Notes under the pieces: model-generated | What the model was told of the DNA's origin: nothing | What the model saw: only the letters and a program-made list of their open reading frames with translations | Database searches by the model: none | Source of the DNA: Fragilaria radians | Lineage: Eukaryota > Bacillariophyta > Fragilariophyceae > Fragilariales > Fragilariaceae | Assembly (NCBI GenBank): GCA_900642245.1 | Contig: CAAAJI010000018.1 | Span: forward strand, 127,588 to 191,587 | DNA length: 64,000 nucleotides | Direction: 5' to 3' | Made by a program: the position numbers and the translations under genes | Part shown: in pieces, positions 11,151 to 21,853 of the stretch | How the letters are laid out: each line of letters begins with the position of its first letter | Position numbering within the stretch: position 1 is the first letter of the stretch

Positions 11151-12320
11151 TTACATAAATATACTCTTCGAAACCGCGCCGTCACCAAATTTATCATTCG
11201 CAATGGATGCCTCCTCGATATCTTGAAACATACGGAATCTGGATTCTGTCAAAACTCGAACAAGCCTCTGATTGAATCGAACAAGACTCTCCCGATAGGT
11301 CTGTTGCGTTCGTCGTTGAAAGTCTTTGAGTGACAAGTGTGAAGAACCTTCATCTTTCTGGATCGACAAAAAGCGTACCGCATCATTTTTCAACAATTCC
11401 TTCTTCTTCGAGTCACTGCAGCTTCGACACTTTCCTGTTGTAGTGTAAAAGTTTAGCACTTTCAAGGATCTTCCAAATTTTGATAATGATCGACTATAGA
11501 TTCGGGGATTACGAAGTTGACGGCCTTTCCCTTTCTTCTTAGAGCCGTCATCATCATCATCGTCATCATCATCATCATTCTCAAATCGACGGCTGCTCGA
11601 ATCATTTTTTGTATCTCTAGGCTTAGAATTATTCCTCTGTCGCTTTCGGGGAGATGACGTCTTTTGATTACATCTGCTCTTGTAACCTTTTGATGACTGC
11701 TTCTTTCCATTCCTGGTACACTCTCTCTTATTTCTAGAGTTCGTATCGTTTTCAGGTCGACGGGAAGCCTTACCGTTCTTGTTGCCCTGAGAGCCAAAGC
11801 GACTGGTATCGCTATCCTCATTCTTGCTGTTGTTGCTATCTAAGCCATTATCCTCGACGAAACGTTGCCTCTTGAATGTCACTTTGTCCAATTCTATTTC
11901 CCTTTGAGAACCAATTTCTTCATTGTATATTTCACGAATTGAGTTCTGGAGGAATGCCATGGCCGCGAGATTAGATTCATCAAACAAAGTCTTAGGTCCT
12001 TTGTAGGCAATCACAAATTTGGCAACGAATGTGCCATCGTCCGCATCATTATTATTATTGTTGCTGTCACCCCCCTGAACCGATTGGATCCCCGTTCGAC
12101 TTGTACTTGGGGTATTATTTGTTCGATTCATGTTTTGGTTAGTCCTGGAGCCATTCCTTTGATCTCTCTCCGCATTTTCCCTATTGCGTGTTCCTCCTTT
12201 ACCCGTTCCTCCTCCTTTCCTGCTATTTCTATTCCTTCGTTTCAAGGAATGAGTTGTTCCTACTGTAGTTTCTAGAACCAAGCAGGACAGTAAAAGGATC
12301 CAAATAGTTTCGACTTTCAT
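11151..12320 (-). CDS. Secreted basic protein with poly-Asp tract
   Basis: 389 residues from an ATG. Residues 1-22 form a signal peptide (basic start, WILLLSCLVLETTVG core). Next come an Arg/Lys/Gly/Asn-rich stretch (about 25-95), a compact segment (about 98-155, FVAKFVIAYKGPKTLFDESN), a long Lys/Arg/Ser-rich region, ten Asp in a row (about 249-258) and a C-terminal module with FYTTTGKCRSC (about 291-301). GKC-x-x-C modules in secreted proteins with compositional bias are frequent in diatoms. A cell-wall or silica-associated role is conceivable from the charge pattern but is inference. A donor-like GTAAGAG at the stop leaves the C-terminus slightly uncertain. Not assigned to a named family. 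Confidence 0.65.
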   Translation of the reverse strand: MKVETIWILLLSCLVLETTVGTTHSLKRRNRNSRKGGGTGKGGTRNRENAERDQRNGSRTNQNMNRTNNTPSTSRTGIQSVQGGDSNNNNNDADDGTFVAKFVIAYKGPKTLFDESNLAAMAFLQNSIREIYNEEIGSQREIELDKVTFKRQRFVEDNGLDSNNSKNEDSDTSRFGSQGNKNGKASRRPENDTNSRNKRECTRNGKKQSSKGYKSRCNQKTSSPRKRQRNNSKPRDTKNDSSSRRFENDDDDDDDDDDGSKKKGKGRQLRNPRIYSRSLSKFGRSLKVLNFYTTTGKCRSCSDSKKKELLKNDAVRFLSIQKDEGSSHLSLKDFQRRTQQTYRESLVRFNQRLVRVLTESRFRMFQDIEEASIANDKFGDGAVSKSIFM

Positions 12321-13487
12321 CTCTTCTGATTATATGATAACTTAGTGGAAATACGGAATAGACGGCGGGAATAAAACGCATTCATCGCCAAGTCGATATG
12401 GTTGGAGCACCAACCAAGATTCTGTCTATTTTATCCGTGAAATCCAAAGAAAGAAGAAATTTCCGAAAATCGAACATAATCGACACTCCGATTTTACACT
12501 GATACTCTTTCGTAGTGACACTCCCGAAGCATTTTCTTCACATATGAATCTGGAAACCACGATTCATTCACTTGTCGTTGAATCTGTTTTGGATATTATT
12601 AGGTTATTCGTTTAGGTTAGAACTAACATACAGCATGAAAAGTTTTTTCAGTTCACAAAAACTGAATAATACTGCGTATCTATAAAATAAAAATATAAAA
12701 AACAGAGGATCTTCTATTCTTGAACTAAATATCTCAATCTACTTTTGGCCAGAGGTTTGAAATCGATAAAAGCAAACCTTGGTTTGACTCTTTGACCTTC
12801 AACTTTCAAATTTTTTGTTAGGAATAAGCACTTGTTTACTGAAATCTCTTACATGTAGAGTGTCGTAATAATATGTAAGATTATTATGTAAAACTAAGCG
12901 AGCGTGGTGATTGCATGTAAGATTACTATGTGAAACAAATCTTTCTAGCTATGGCTTCAAAAATCTGACGTTTCAGTTTCATAGTAGCAATGCATCTACT
13001 GAATACTCATAATCACATCTTAATGAAGTTATACACTGGTTACCATGCCTTTTCCTAAATTTAAAATGCAAAGTCCTTCCGGTTTTTCGCGATGTGTTGT
13101 TTAAAACATTTCTGTTCTATGTATCTAATTCTTTCCTACCTTTCATCTCAACATTCCTTCACATCAAAGGACTCTCACAAAGATATAGGAAATATTTTAT
13201 CGAAAGCAAATTGCATGTATTGTTTTCAAATCATCAAACGAATTAGTAAGCGTCAGCGCCCCAAGAATTGGGATACGAAAAGCGCGGCATTTCTGGGGTG
13301 ACCATATTTTCATTCATTCTGAAATCTTATTAAAGGGAATTTAATTTTAGAGCATTTTCTTTTTGTTCAAGAAGTTGTTGAGGGAAATTGCTGTTGTAGT
13401 TAGAGCGATACACTTTTACCAAAGGTATTTTTTGCTCTCCTGACGCTCCAGTGAGAGAAACGATGTATTATTCTAATGATATAGCAA
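12321..13487. other. Spacer upstream of the secreted-protein gene
   Basis: No supportable gene. It should contain the promoter of the secreted-protein gene (minus) and the 3' end of the F-box gene. A pair of related words around GTAAGATTA-TATGTAA (about 12870-12935) is the only local repetition seen. Confidence 0.4.
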
Positions 13488-16028
13488 TTAACGACGACGG
13501 GAATTATTTGACTTGAATTTTTTCAATCTCTCCAATTGCTTTTGCTGGATTATTTCCTCACGTTTTCGTTTTTTGGCATATCGCGCTTCGTGTACTAAAT
13601 AATGTTTTTCTTGTCCCTGGGAAGATCTCATGACTTTGCAGCATCCGACGTATCCACAAGTTCTATACTTCCAACCCCCTGGACTGTATTTGAATCTCAA
13701 TGCTTTCTCGCAATAATACTTCTCAATAAACAGATTCCTCCAAGATCCAATCTTTGAGATTACTTTCTTGATATCATCCTCATCTCCTAGCTTTCCGTAG
13801 GTTCTCTGATATACAGCGTTCCATTCAAAATCATCGCAGGCCAATGAGTTACAAAGTTTACTCAAGGAACTAAATCGAATAAGGTCGATGTGATTGAGGT
13901 ATTTTAACATCCGCTTGATTGCGTCATCATTCAGGGAAGTCAAAAGTGAACAACGCGGTGACATAAGCTTGCACAATCTTTGTTTCTCATCACGGTTGTG
14001 AATAAGTTGAAGTTCAATGACATCTTCAACCTTTGCAAAGCATTTGTTTGCAATAAGCTTACTGTATGATCGACGGTAGGCGTCACGAACACCAGCGTTA
14101 GAGGGAAAAGGCCATTTAGACAAATCTCGGTGGGAATTACGGAGTGTCGTTGCGAATGGTAAACCCAAAACACCCAAACCCTGTAAGGTTACAACGATTT
14201 CTTCTACTTCGTCGTCATCCATATCGCTCGAAATCCAATAGTTAATCTCTCCGAAAGACACTGATACTCTTGTGATGAAATCTCGAAACTTTTCCTTGAT
14301 AACCGAATCATCAACATAGAGTGTAGGTCGCCTTTGGTATAGGGCAGCAGCCAATGACCTCAGTAGTGCATACGCCTTAACAGCCTTTTCTAAACATTCA
14401 TCCTGATTAAGTCCGCAATAGTACAATATCCTAACAAACAAAGGTTCTAGAGCATCCCAGCATTGATGTGGATTATCGAAAAAGGAAGAGTGCGCGATTA
14501 ATTCCGACCAGATTCTTAAGGCGTTTGTATTTTGTACATCTGTATCAAAGCGATACCATAATCGGTTGAGTATGAATGAATATCCATCTTTTCCAGAACA
14601 GTCGAGAATAAGTAATAACGAGAACCGCAGGCTTGGTGAGTTGGGAAATGATAAAACTTGTTCCAGTATTGTCTGAATGATTATAGTCCCATATTTTTGA
14701 TGCGAAAGTCCATTAGAATGACATTTCAATGCGGAAGACCTGTGATATGTCGGAGTAAAAATGAATTGAGCAGTTTGATATACTTCGTCATAGACATCCG
14801 ATCGAAGAAGAAAAAGGTGAAAAGGTAGTCTAGAATTTTGTTTGATATCCTTGGAAAAGGGATGCCTACATGACATAGGACAGCGACATTGTATTAATCC
14901 AATCGATTGGGTACGTCCTGAGACAAGTGTCTTCATATTCGATTTTTCTACATCGTCGTCAAAATCGTCCAAGATTTGCAACATACTGAAGCCTCGTCTA
15001 GGACGGGAGTGAATCTCCAAAGGACGAATTTGTTTTTGACAATATAGGCACATCGTTACATCTTCCGTAGGCACAGATGGAATGGGTTTTCCCAACAGCT
15101 TCCTATCGGTATCATCCAGAGTCTGAATTATCTTTAAAAGTAAGTTTATACACGCAGAAGAAAACCAAGGATCGGCCAATCGTTGTGACAGTTCTGTCAA
15201 ACATCGAAGGTATTTTTTCCACCGGTTCCAATCCACAGAATTTATATCATAGGACTTTGTTGCCGTCTGTGTTGCCATTATTTCTTGTGACATGGATCGT
15301 AATTTCTTCTGCTGATGGTTATCAAGTTGTGATAGAAGCGACATGGTTGGAACCTTTCTTGCCATATCTTCCATATATCGTAATAATAACATTTCTGATG
15401 GTCGCCATTTTGACTTTAGTGGCTTCTTCTGGAACACTTGAATCAGTACGATCCATAGGCATCCCCAAGATGCATATGGAATAATACTTGGATTGCATAG
15501 CAATTCTAAAATCACCGCTAAGAGAGACGACGAGGAAGGAATCGTAATCGTAATATCACCATTTTGTATTGCATTTTCATCATGACTTTGCAGTAATGAT
15601 CTCCATGGAATTACAGTTAATAACATAAAGTCCTCTTTTTTCTCCTTCTCTTCGAATAAAAAAGAAACATTCCTCTTTAAAATTTCTCTCAAAGTCTTTT
15701 GGAATGTATTAACGTCGCTACTTTCATAATTCTCCAGGCAACAAACATGGCGTAAAGTGGATGTGAGAAAAAGTGTTTCACCTTCAGGGGCCGACACCGT
15801 GTACATGTAGTTTTTGTGGCCAAAAACTGTGTACTTTGTAACTTTACGGTTCCCAAAAATAAACGTGTGAAATGAACAAAACTCACGGCAGGAGTTCCAG
15901 TGTGAAAATGTTCCAAAAGCTGGTATTGTATTCAGGGTGAATACAAAAAACTGGGTACTTCTCTCCAGACAAAGCTCCGTGCAGCCTTCCTTACGTGGAT
16001 ACACATATGTCTCCAAATATATAGTCAT
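13488..16028 (-). CDS. Large F-box-like protein with C-terminal zinc-finger-like motif
   Basis: Uninterrupted 846-residue frame. Most of it is a helical, unassigned region with Cys clusters (MCLYCQKQIRPLEIH and QCRCPMSCRHPF, near 325-400). At about 694-738 an F-box-like segment is visible (LTSLNDDAIKRMLKYLNHID, then RFSSLSKLCNSLACDDFEW). It is followed by a C-terminal Cys/His motif (C-x4-C...H-x3-H, about 791-813) and a basic tail (KKRKREE). F-box proteins bring substrates to SCF ubiquitin ligases through Skp1; the substrate here is unknown. A stop codon directly precedes the chosen ATG, so the frame cannot extend without an upstream exon. It lies divergent to a second F-box-like gene at 18.4 kb. 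Confidence 0.65.
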   Translation of the reverse strand: MTIYLETYVYPRKEGCTELCLERSTQFFVFTLNTIPAFGTFSHWNSCREFCSFHTFIFGNRKVTKYTVFGHKNYMYTVSAPEGETLFLTSTLRHVCCLENYESSDVNTFQKTLREILKRNVSFLFEEKEKKEDFMLLTVIPWRSLLQSHDENAIQNGDITITIPSSSSLLAVILELLCNPSIIPYASWGCLWIVLIQVFQKKPLKSKWRPSEMLLLRYMEDMARKVPTMSLLSQLDNHQQKKLRSMSQEIMATQTATKSYDINSVDWNRWKKYLRCLTELSQRLADPWFSSACINLLLKIIQTLDDTDRKLLGKPIPSVPTEDVTMCLYCQKQIRPLEIHSRPRRGFSMLQILDDFDDDVEKSNMKTLVSGRTQSIGLIQCRCPMSCRHPFSKDIKQNSRLPFHLFLLRSDVYDEVYQTAQFIFTPTYHRSSALKCHSNGLSHQKYGTIIIQTILEQVLSFPNSPSLRFSLLLILDCSGKDGYSFILNRLWYRFDTDVQNTNALRIWSELIAHSSFFDNPHQCWDALEPLFVRILYYCGLNQDECLEKAVKAYALLRSLAAALYQRRPTLYVDDSVIKEKFRDFITRVSVSFGEINYWISSDMDDDEVEEIVVTLQGLGVLGLPFATTLRNSHRDLSKWPFPSNAGVRDAYRRSYSKLIANKCFAKVEDVIELQLIHNRDEKQRLCKLMSPRCSLLTSLNDDAIKRMLKYLNHIDLIRFSSLSKLCNSLACDDFEWNAVYQRTYGKLGDEDDIKKVISKIGSWRNLFIEKYYCEKALRFKYSPGGWKYRTCGYVGCCKVMRSSQGQEKHYLVHEARYAKKRKREEIIQQKQLERLKKFKSNNSRRR

Positions 16029-16759
16029 CTAATGGAATGGAACATCCCTGCTTGACATTTGCAAATACACCTACAGAATTTCCATTCTAAACGTCAATAC
16101 AAACACATGTTTCAAAAGTATTTCTAGTTCAACTTTTTTTACAGTCCATTCAAAGAGTGGATATAAGATGGGGGGGGGGGGGGCGTCTAATTTGAATTTG
16201 AATGAACCAATATGTATATTCCATAAATTCATTAGAAAATCTTTGACAAGCATGGAAGAATTGTTTTGCTGTACCATGGGATATATTTGTGACTTTGGAT
16301 GCCATTATAATTTTTTGATGACTTCAGGTCAATTCCGATATTCAGTCATGATTACATGCAGAACGTGGCATCACAATGTTTGCATTAGAGAGACTTAGAA
16401 TATTGAAACCTTTGTAGCAGATATTTTGAAAAACGAATAGTTGTTCTTGGCGCCATTAACTTAATTTCACATTTGTGCTGATCTTTGATACCTAATATAT
16501 CAACGATATCTTGGTGTTGATTGTTTAGCATATACCAGATTTAGTTTTTAGCCCTTAGCCATTGATGCACAGAACAATGCTATAATTATTTCAGCATAGT
16601 AACACAGTGACGTCTTGCTTATGTACTCAACTTGAACTCAGTCAGCATGTGCTTATATTACTAAAAGCGATAGCTTGAGACGGAGCCGGAGGAAGAATGA
16701 GATTGATAAAAAATGAGCTTGATGAAACTCAGAAGAGGGCAAGGAAAGAAGTCTTGTAA
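16029..16759. other. Divergent intergenic region with a G14 homopolymer
   Basis: No gene. A run of 14 G lies at 16170-16183, in the upstream region shared by two divergent F-box-like genes. Confidence 0.5.
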
Positions 16760-17176
16760 TCATTCAGGCTGATTAGTCGAAAATTTACAACCCTTGGAAA
16801 TGCCGGAAAGAGGGTGATGAGCAAATCTGGTAAGTATATACAACCAGGTAAGGAATATGATTAGATCTTGTCCTAAATAGACGCTGTTTTTCATGATATG
16901 GACAACAACATTGACCCCAGAAACGATGACTGGAAAAAGCCAAAAGCAGAATGGAGGGGCGTAAACGCCGAGTAAAAAGCTACATTGAGTCGGATTTCCA
17001 AAACAAGGACGCATTCTAGTGACTTCTACAGCATTTGCAACGTGAAGCGAGTGCAAGACAATAGTTGCCAATTTTGAAAAGATATTCAAGACAATGCGAC
17101 AAAGTAAGGTCTTAAGGCTGACATATTTGTACTTATGAACAAGAAGTAGGATATCTCCAAAGCTTGGTAAAGACAA
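16760..17176 (-). pseudogene. Possible membrane-protein remnant
   Basis: A 138-residue minus-strand frame with two or three hydrophobic segments and no ATG at its start (it opens at a TTG). FGDILLLVHKYK and SGVNVVVHIMKNSVYL loosely recall the D-x3-L-x-L-R-K and N-x3-H-x2-M-Y motifs of ELO-type fatty acid elongases, but the diagnostic His-box (HxxHH) between them is not found. If real it is a degraded copy. Confidence is low. Confidence 0.2.
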
Positions 17177-18377
17177 TCGTTACAATGCTTGTTGGGAGAA
17201 ATTGGTTCATTATGGTGTGATTCGTTTTCTTCCAAATCCGTATTGCCTATATCAAATGAACAATATTATAACCGTCATTACAACCTTCTTTTGAATCACC
17301 TCTTGGGGAATGATGAAATCTTTCTTCGATGCACCTTCCCAACATGATTCGATTTAACCTAAATAGGCTTTCGTAGCAATAGTCATTTTGTTGTCATCCA
17401 ACATTTCCTTGACTCAGTTATAAGTGATGGACATCATCAAAAGATTCTGAATCATATGCAATGAAAGTCCCTAGAGGAGAGTTGTGTGTATAAACCTGTT
17501 GGCAACAAACGTTAAGCTGCCTGCAAGTTGATGCTGCATACTTCTCGATAATGGCCATATTACCTGCATATTTGCGTATTTCTAGATATTGTCCTCCAAC
17601 CAACCAACATAGTAGATAGTCTAACATAATTTCAGCTTTAATTAACCCCTTTACACATTAGACATTGTGGCCTTCAACTTGCAACTTTGGAATAATTCAA
17701 TTTTGCACAGCCTTGGTGAAGGAATCATTTCCCAACATTCTGGAATCAACCTCATCTTCCTCTCTTTCAATAATTCATCAACATGATTTTCCAATTTGCC
17801 AAGAAACAAATATATTCTGTCTAGATGCGACCGTTGCCACAATCAGATTACTATTACTTTCGCAATGATTAAAAAAATTCATTCGTTTTCAATATAACGT
17901 AAAATCATCTTTTTGAATTAGCAAGTTGGAGAAAGTATTTTCTGAAGATAAAATGTATTAGCACATTCTTAATGAGTGCGTCGTCAAAATTAGTACACTA
18001 AATCCTAGTATTGTCAATTTGATATGCCCCTTAAATATGAATTCTGCTTCTTAGTGAGTATAGAAGTACTGGTTGGCATACATCCCTGGCGGTAGGACTG
18101 CGCACTTGGAGGGAATGTGGACGGCGGATCTGGAAATTATTAACAGTACAGCATAATATAGAAAGTGCGCGTAGGAGTTTTGTGATATATTTTGAAAGTA
18201 TGAATGTAGAGTAGTGAAATATACGAATTTGTACACAAGAGGCACTTCCCCGAGCAAGCGTTGAGAAATAAATTGTCAAATAAGTTTCACTCCATAGTCA
18301 GAGCATCAAATTTGCAAGGTCCCAAAACCCCGAGTTTAAATCCGCAGTTGGAGTCTTTCAGTAATAATACTCTTTTT
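17177..18377. other. Upstream region of the F-box/Tubby gene
   Basis: Two short minus-strand frames (17418-17627 and 17651-17842) are in different frames and show no recognisable domain. The reading frame of the Tubby gene is open upstream from 18210 but has no ATG before 18378. The stretch may therefore be 5' UTR or include an unrecognised first exon. Confidence 0.35.
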
Positions 18378-21300
18378 ATGATTGAAGTGAATGTAAGCGG
18401 TGACAATTCATTGAATTGTTGTGAAGATAGAATAATGGAGGAATTCTACATTGAGAGTTGTGAGCAGCAGCCTGCTAGTACCCCCTCTACTACGAACAAC
18501 TGGGATCCAAATATAAGCGACGAAAATCGATTTGACGATTTCGATCCGAAAGAAAGCGAAACCATGATATGTCTTGATAGCCATCCTACAGAAAATCGAC
18601 ATGAACACGTGAACGAGAAGAGTAATTATCTAATTTCGATGAATTCGTCAAATGATGCCAACTCTCCTTCAATTTCAGTCTTGACAAAAAGAAATTCACT
18701 CTCCACATTATCTACTTTGGAAGGGAGTCCTCAAGAATCAAATGACTCTTCGCCTATTCTTACAGAAAGAAGACACACGTACTTTGACTCTTGGAACGAT
18801 ACAAATTCAAAGATTCATTTATTTTCTCTGCCAGTTGATTCCTTGCATTTCATTGCTTCATTTTTAACAGCAAAGGAGTGGGCTGAATTTGGCTTAACTC
18901 ACTCTCTGGCTGCATCCATATGTCGTGATGTATTTTTTCGTATAAGGATGCATGGATTTCGTTGTGCCACTGAAGTCGTCACTGCATGGGTATGTATATT
19001 CTACACAATATCAAATTAACGCAATATCAAGTTCACACTAACCGTCAAAACCTTTTGTAGAAACTTGGCCAGCAATCTGATGCTAGAGAGCTTACAGCAT
19101 TGTACATACAGGAAGGTGTTCCAATTTATCCAAGATCTCTCGGTTATTCATATAATACACTTGTATGGAAAATGGGAGTCGAAGCTAAAGAAATAAATGA
19201 TGCACACATTTTATCCGAATCTCAAACTCAAAGCAACGGAGACGGAAACAACAATACTGCGAGAAACATTGGTAGTTTAAACGTCCAGGACAACCCACGC
19301 CGACCACTTGATTCCTTTTTTACAGAACGATATTTGAATAGACCTCAGGATGCAGATTTCTTTCCTCCTCAGTCGACGTATGTGGAAGAAAAATGTCATT
19401 TCTGTCTGACGAAAGCATCGGAGCACGATAGCCGATTGGGAAGTCGTCATACCATGACATCTCGAATGCGTTTTGCACCCTCAGCACCCGTTATGGGTTC
19501 AACATTGTCTGCCCCCCGAAGTTTCCCAGCACGCCTCCCAGATTTTCGTCCCACCGAATTGGATGTAGCTAGTACGACACCAAAAGTTCGTGTCAAAGTA
19601 CATCGTCATCTCTTGCATCAGCACTGGGTTGGAAATATGATGGTAGATGACGATTGCGGAATGATGCCAGCTTGTCCTATTTCACTGGCTGCAGATTTTT
19701 TTCACCCCAATTTACAAGTCAAGGCCGTTACGGGGCGGTTGTGCGAAAGAAATTTGCTGTCTAATTTTATGTCGGAAGGTGGTCAACGTGTTACCGACAG
19801 CTATGAGAGAAACGACGCAGAAATGTTTAATGTATTTCAAAACACTTACGAACTTGCACAAAGAATGGATCATGACATTGAGCTTGACTCTTATGAAAAT
19901 CACCCGCCTCGCCATCAATACAATACGGATGGTGACTTAAGCGTTCCAGAAGCCTCCACATTTGTCGACTCTCATCCGGGATCTCAGATTTCTCTTGTTG
20001 ATTCAGATGTGGCAATTCACTCTGAAAATACTCCACCGTCATCTGGTTTCAGAACTCCGCTGCAGAATCATGGTCTTGATTTAACTGTCCTTCCTCCTCT
20101 TCCTCCACAGATTTCTCATTCAATATCAAGTACCGACGCTATGAACTCTCCGACATTTTGTTCGCGTTCTGATCCTCCTTTTTTTTCGCAAATTGATCTC
20201 GAAAATTACGATGCAACTTCCCTTGCTGCTTCGTCTTTGTCGGATGTTCGCGATGGAATTGTGGAGATCAAGAGTCATCTTAAAAACAGATTTACAGTGT
20301 ATCAACGACGTCTTGAAGCACTTCTCTCGCAAAATGATAGTTCTGGATTTGAGGAGTGCTTGCTCGACTTTTGGGACGAATTTCTCCCAACAACAGCGAA
20401 CATACACTTTCACGATCGTAATACTGCAGTCCCAAGGACCTCAAAATTGGAGAACTTTGTCACGAAGCCATGTCCGAAAGCCATTGGTATTGTTCAATGT
20501 GAAATTGAGCGAATCAAGATCAAATCAAAGAAAAAGGGGGTCAACGTGGCTGGTCGTTTGTTTCCAACGTACGAATATCGCTTATTTATTCGCGATCGTC
20601 GGAGTGATTCTAGTTCACCAGAAAGTGCAATGAATCAAGTCAACCCTGAACCACGTCGTGATACCATCATTATGGTGGCAAAGAATCGCGGTAGGAAGCA
20701 TCAAGAGGCTAGGGTTATTCTTCCTGCTCCAGGCGCGAGCAAGAAGGGTGTGAATAACTATTATTTATATCTTCCACAACAGGTGGATGTCGATACTCAC
20801 TACCGAGTTGTAAATAATGATGATGAAGCTGAATTGATACCCAATGGAGCTAATCTTGAGATTCCTACCAGAACTGGAGATAATAATGCTCCTGTATTAC
20901 AAGGTAGACTACAGAGCAATTTTATTGGAACAGAGTTCCAAATATTTATTCCTATCATTAGAAAGCACCCTGTTTCAGTTCGCAAACCAGTGACATCGCG
21001 CTCTGCCCACGTCTTATCTTCCGACAGCGAAAGCGATTACGAAGTTCTAAGTGATACAACCTCGCCCACGAATCGACGAAATCGGTTTTATAGAACCAAA
21101 TCAAACCAAGATTTGCTTCGAAGAAACAATCAAGATATTTTTAATATTGAAGCAAACCACCCGGAGCCGATTTCAGAGGAGGAGTCAGTGGATTCAGGTC
21201 CAACCTCAGTTCGTAGAAGGCACAAACGAGGCTACTCTCTCCCCAACTTTCCTTATCGAAGATCCATTCGAAGCAGCCGTAGAGTTGTGGCACATTCAAT

Positions 21301-21853
21301 TGAGCCACCAACTGACCCCTCGCAACCTCTTCATCCAGTTTTCTGTGAAGAAGAAGATGGCGCAATTACCTATTCTGCCAACTTGCTAGGGAATCGTCCG
21401 CGAGTCATGGATGTTTGCGTGCCAAGAGTATCTGATGATGGCACTCCTGGAACAGAATGGAAACGACATCTCGGTTCCATTGAGGACTCTGCAGACGCTG
21501 TTTCCAATTCGATGTTGTCTCATTTCAAGCAACTCCAACAACGACATGAGAATGCAGACCACGGCCAAAATGATGCTCACGAAGACTTTGGCCTTTTGGC
21601 TCTACAGAATCGTCCTCCATGGTGGAATGATGAACTACAAGCCTTTGTTTTGAATTTTGGAGGTCGTGTTAGTGTGGCATCGGTGAAAAATTTTCAACTC
21701 TGTGACAGGACGGATCATGATCGTATTATGCTTCAATTTGGCAGAATCCAAGGACGCCACTCTTTCACAATGGATTTTCAGTACCCCTTGACTGCGGTAC
21801 AGGCGTTTGCTATTGCTATTTCCTCGCTGCAATCAAAAATATCATTTGGTTAA
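18378..21853 (+). CDS. F-box/Tubby-like protein (TULP), two exons
   Basis: Exons 18378-18989 and 19061-21853; the 71-nt intron is GTATGT..TTTGTAG; 1,134 residues. The start is the first ATG in the open frame. An F-box-like segment lies at about 148-176 (LPVDSLHFIASFLTAKEWAE), followed by a conserved block that runs across the splice junction. The C-terminal half is a Tubby domain: AIGIVQCEIERIKIK (about 677) begins it, and the signature PPWWNDELQAFVLNFGGR (about 1055), VASVKNFQL, LQFGRIQGRHSFTMDF and YPLTAVQAFAIA close it. The domain spans about 460 residues against a usual 250-270, because of insertions including a Ser/Arg-rich stretch. Tubby proteins bind phosphoinositides at the plasma membrane, and plant TULPs pair this with an F-box and Skp1. 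A basic NRGRK segment could serve lipid binding (inference). Confidence 0.9.

Noticed and set aside
16760..17176. ELO-type elongase identity for the hydrophobic frame
   Set aside because: The HxxHH box is missing and only two loose motif similarities remain; kept only as a low-confidence remnant.
18261..18377. Upstream extension of the Tubby reading frame
   Set aside because: It opens at a TTG and contains no ATG before 18378, so it was not included in the CDS.
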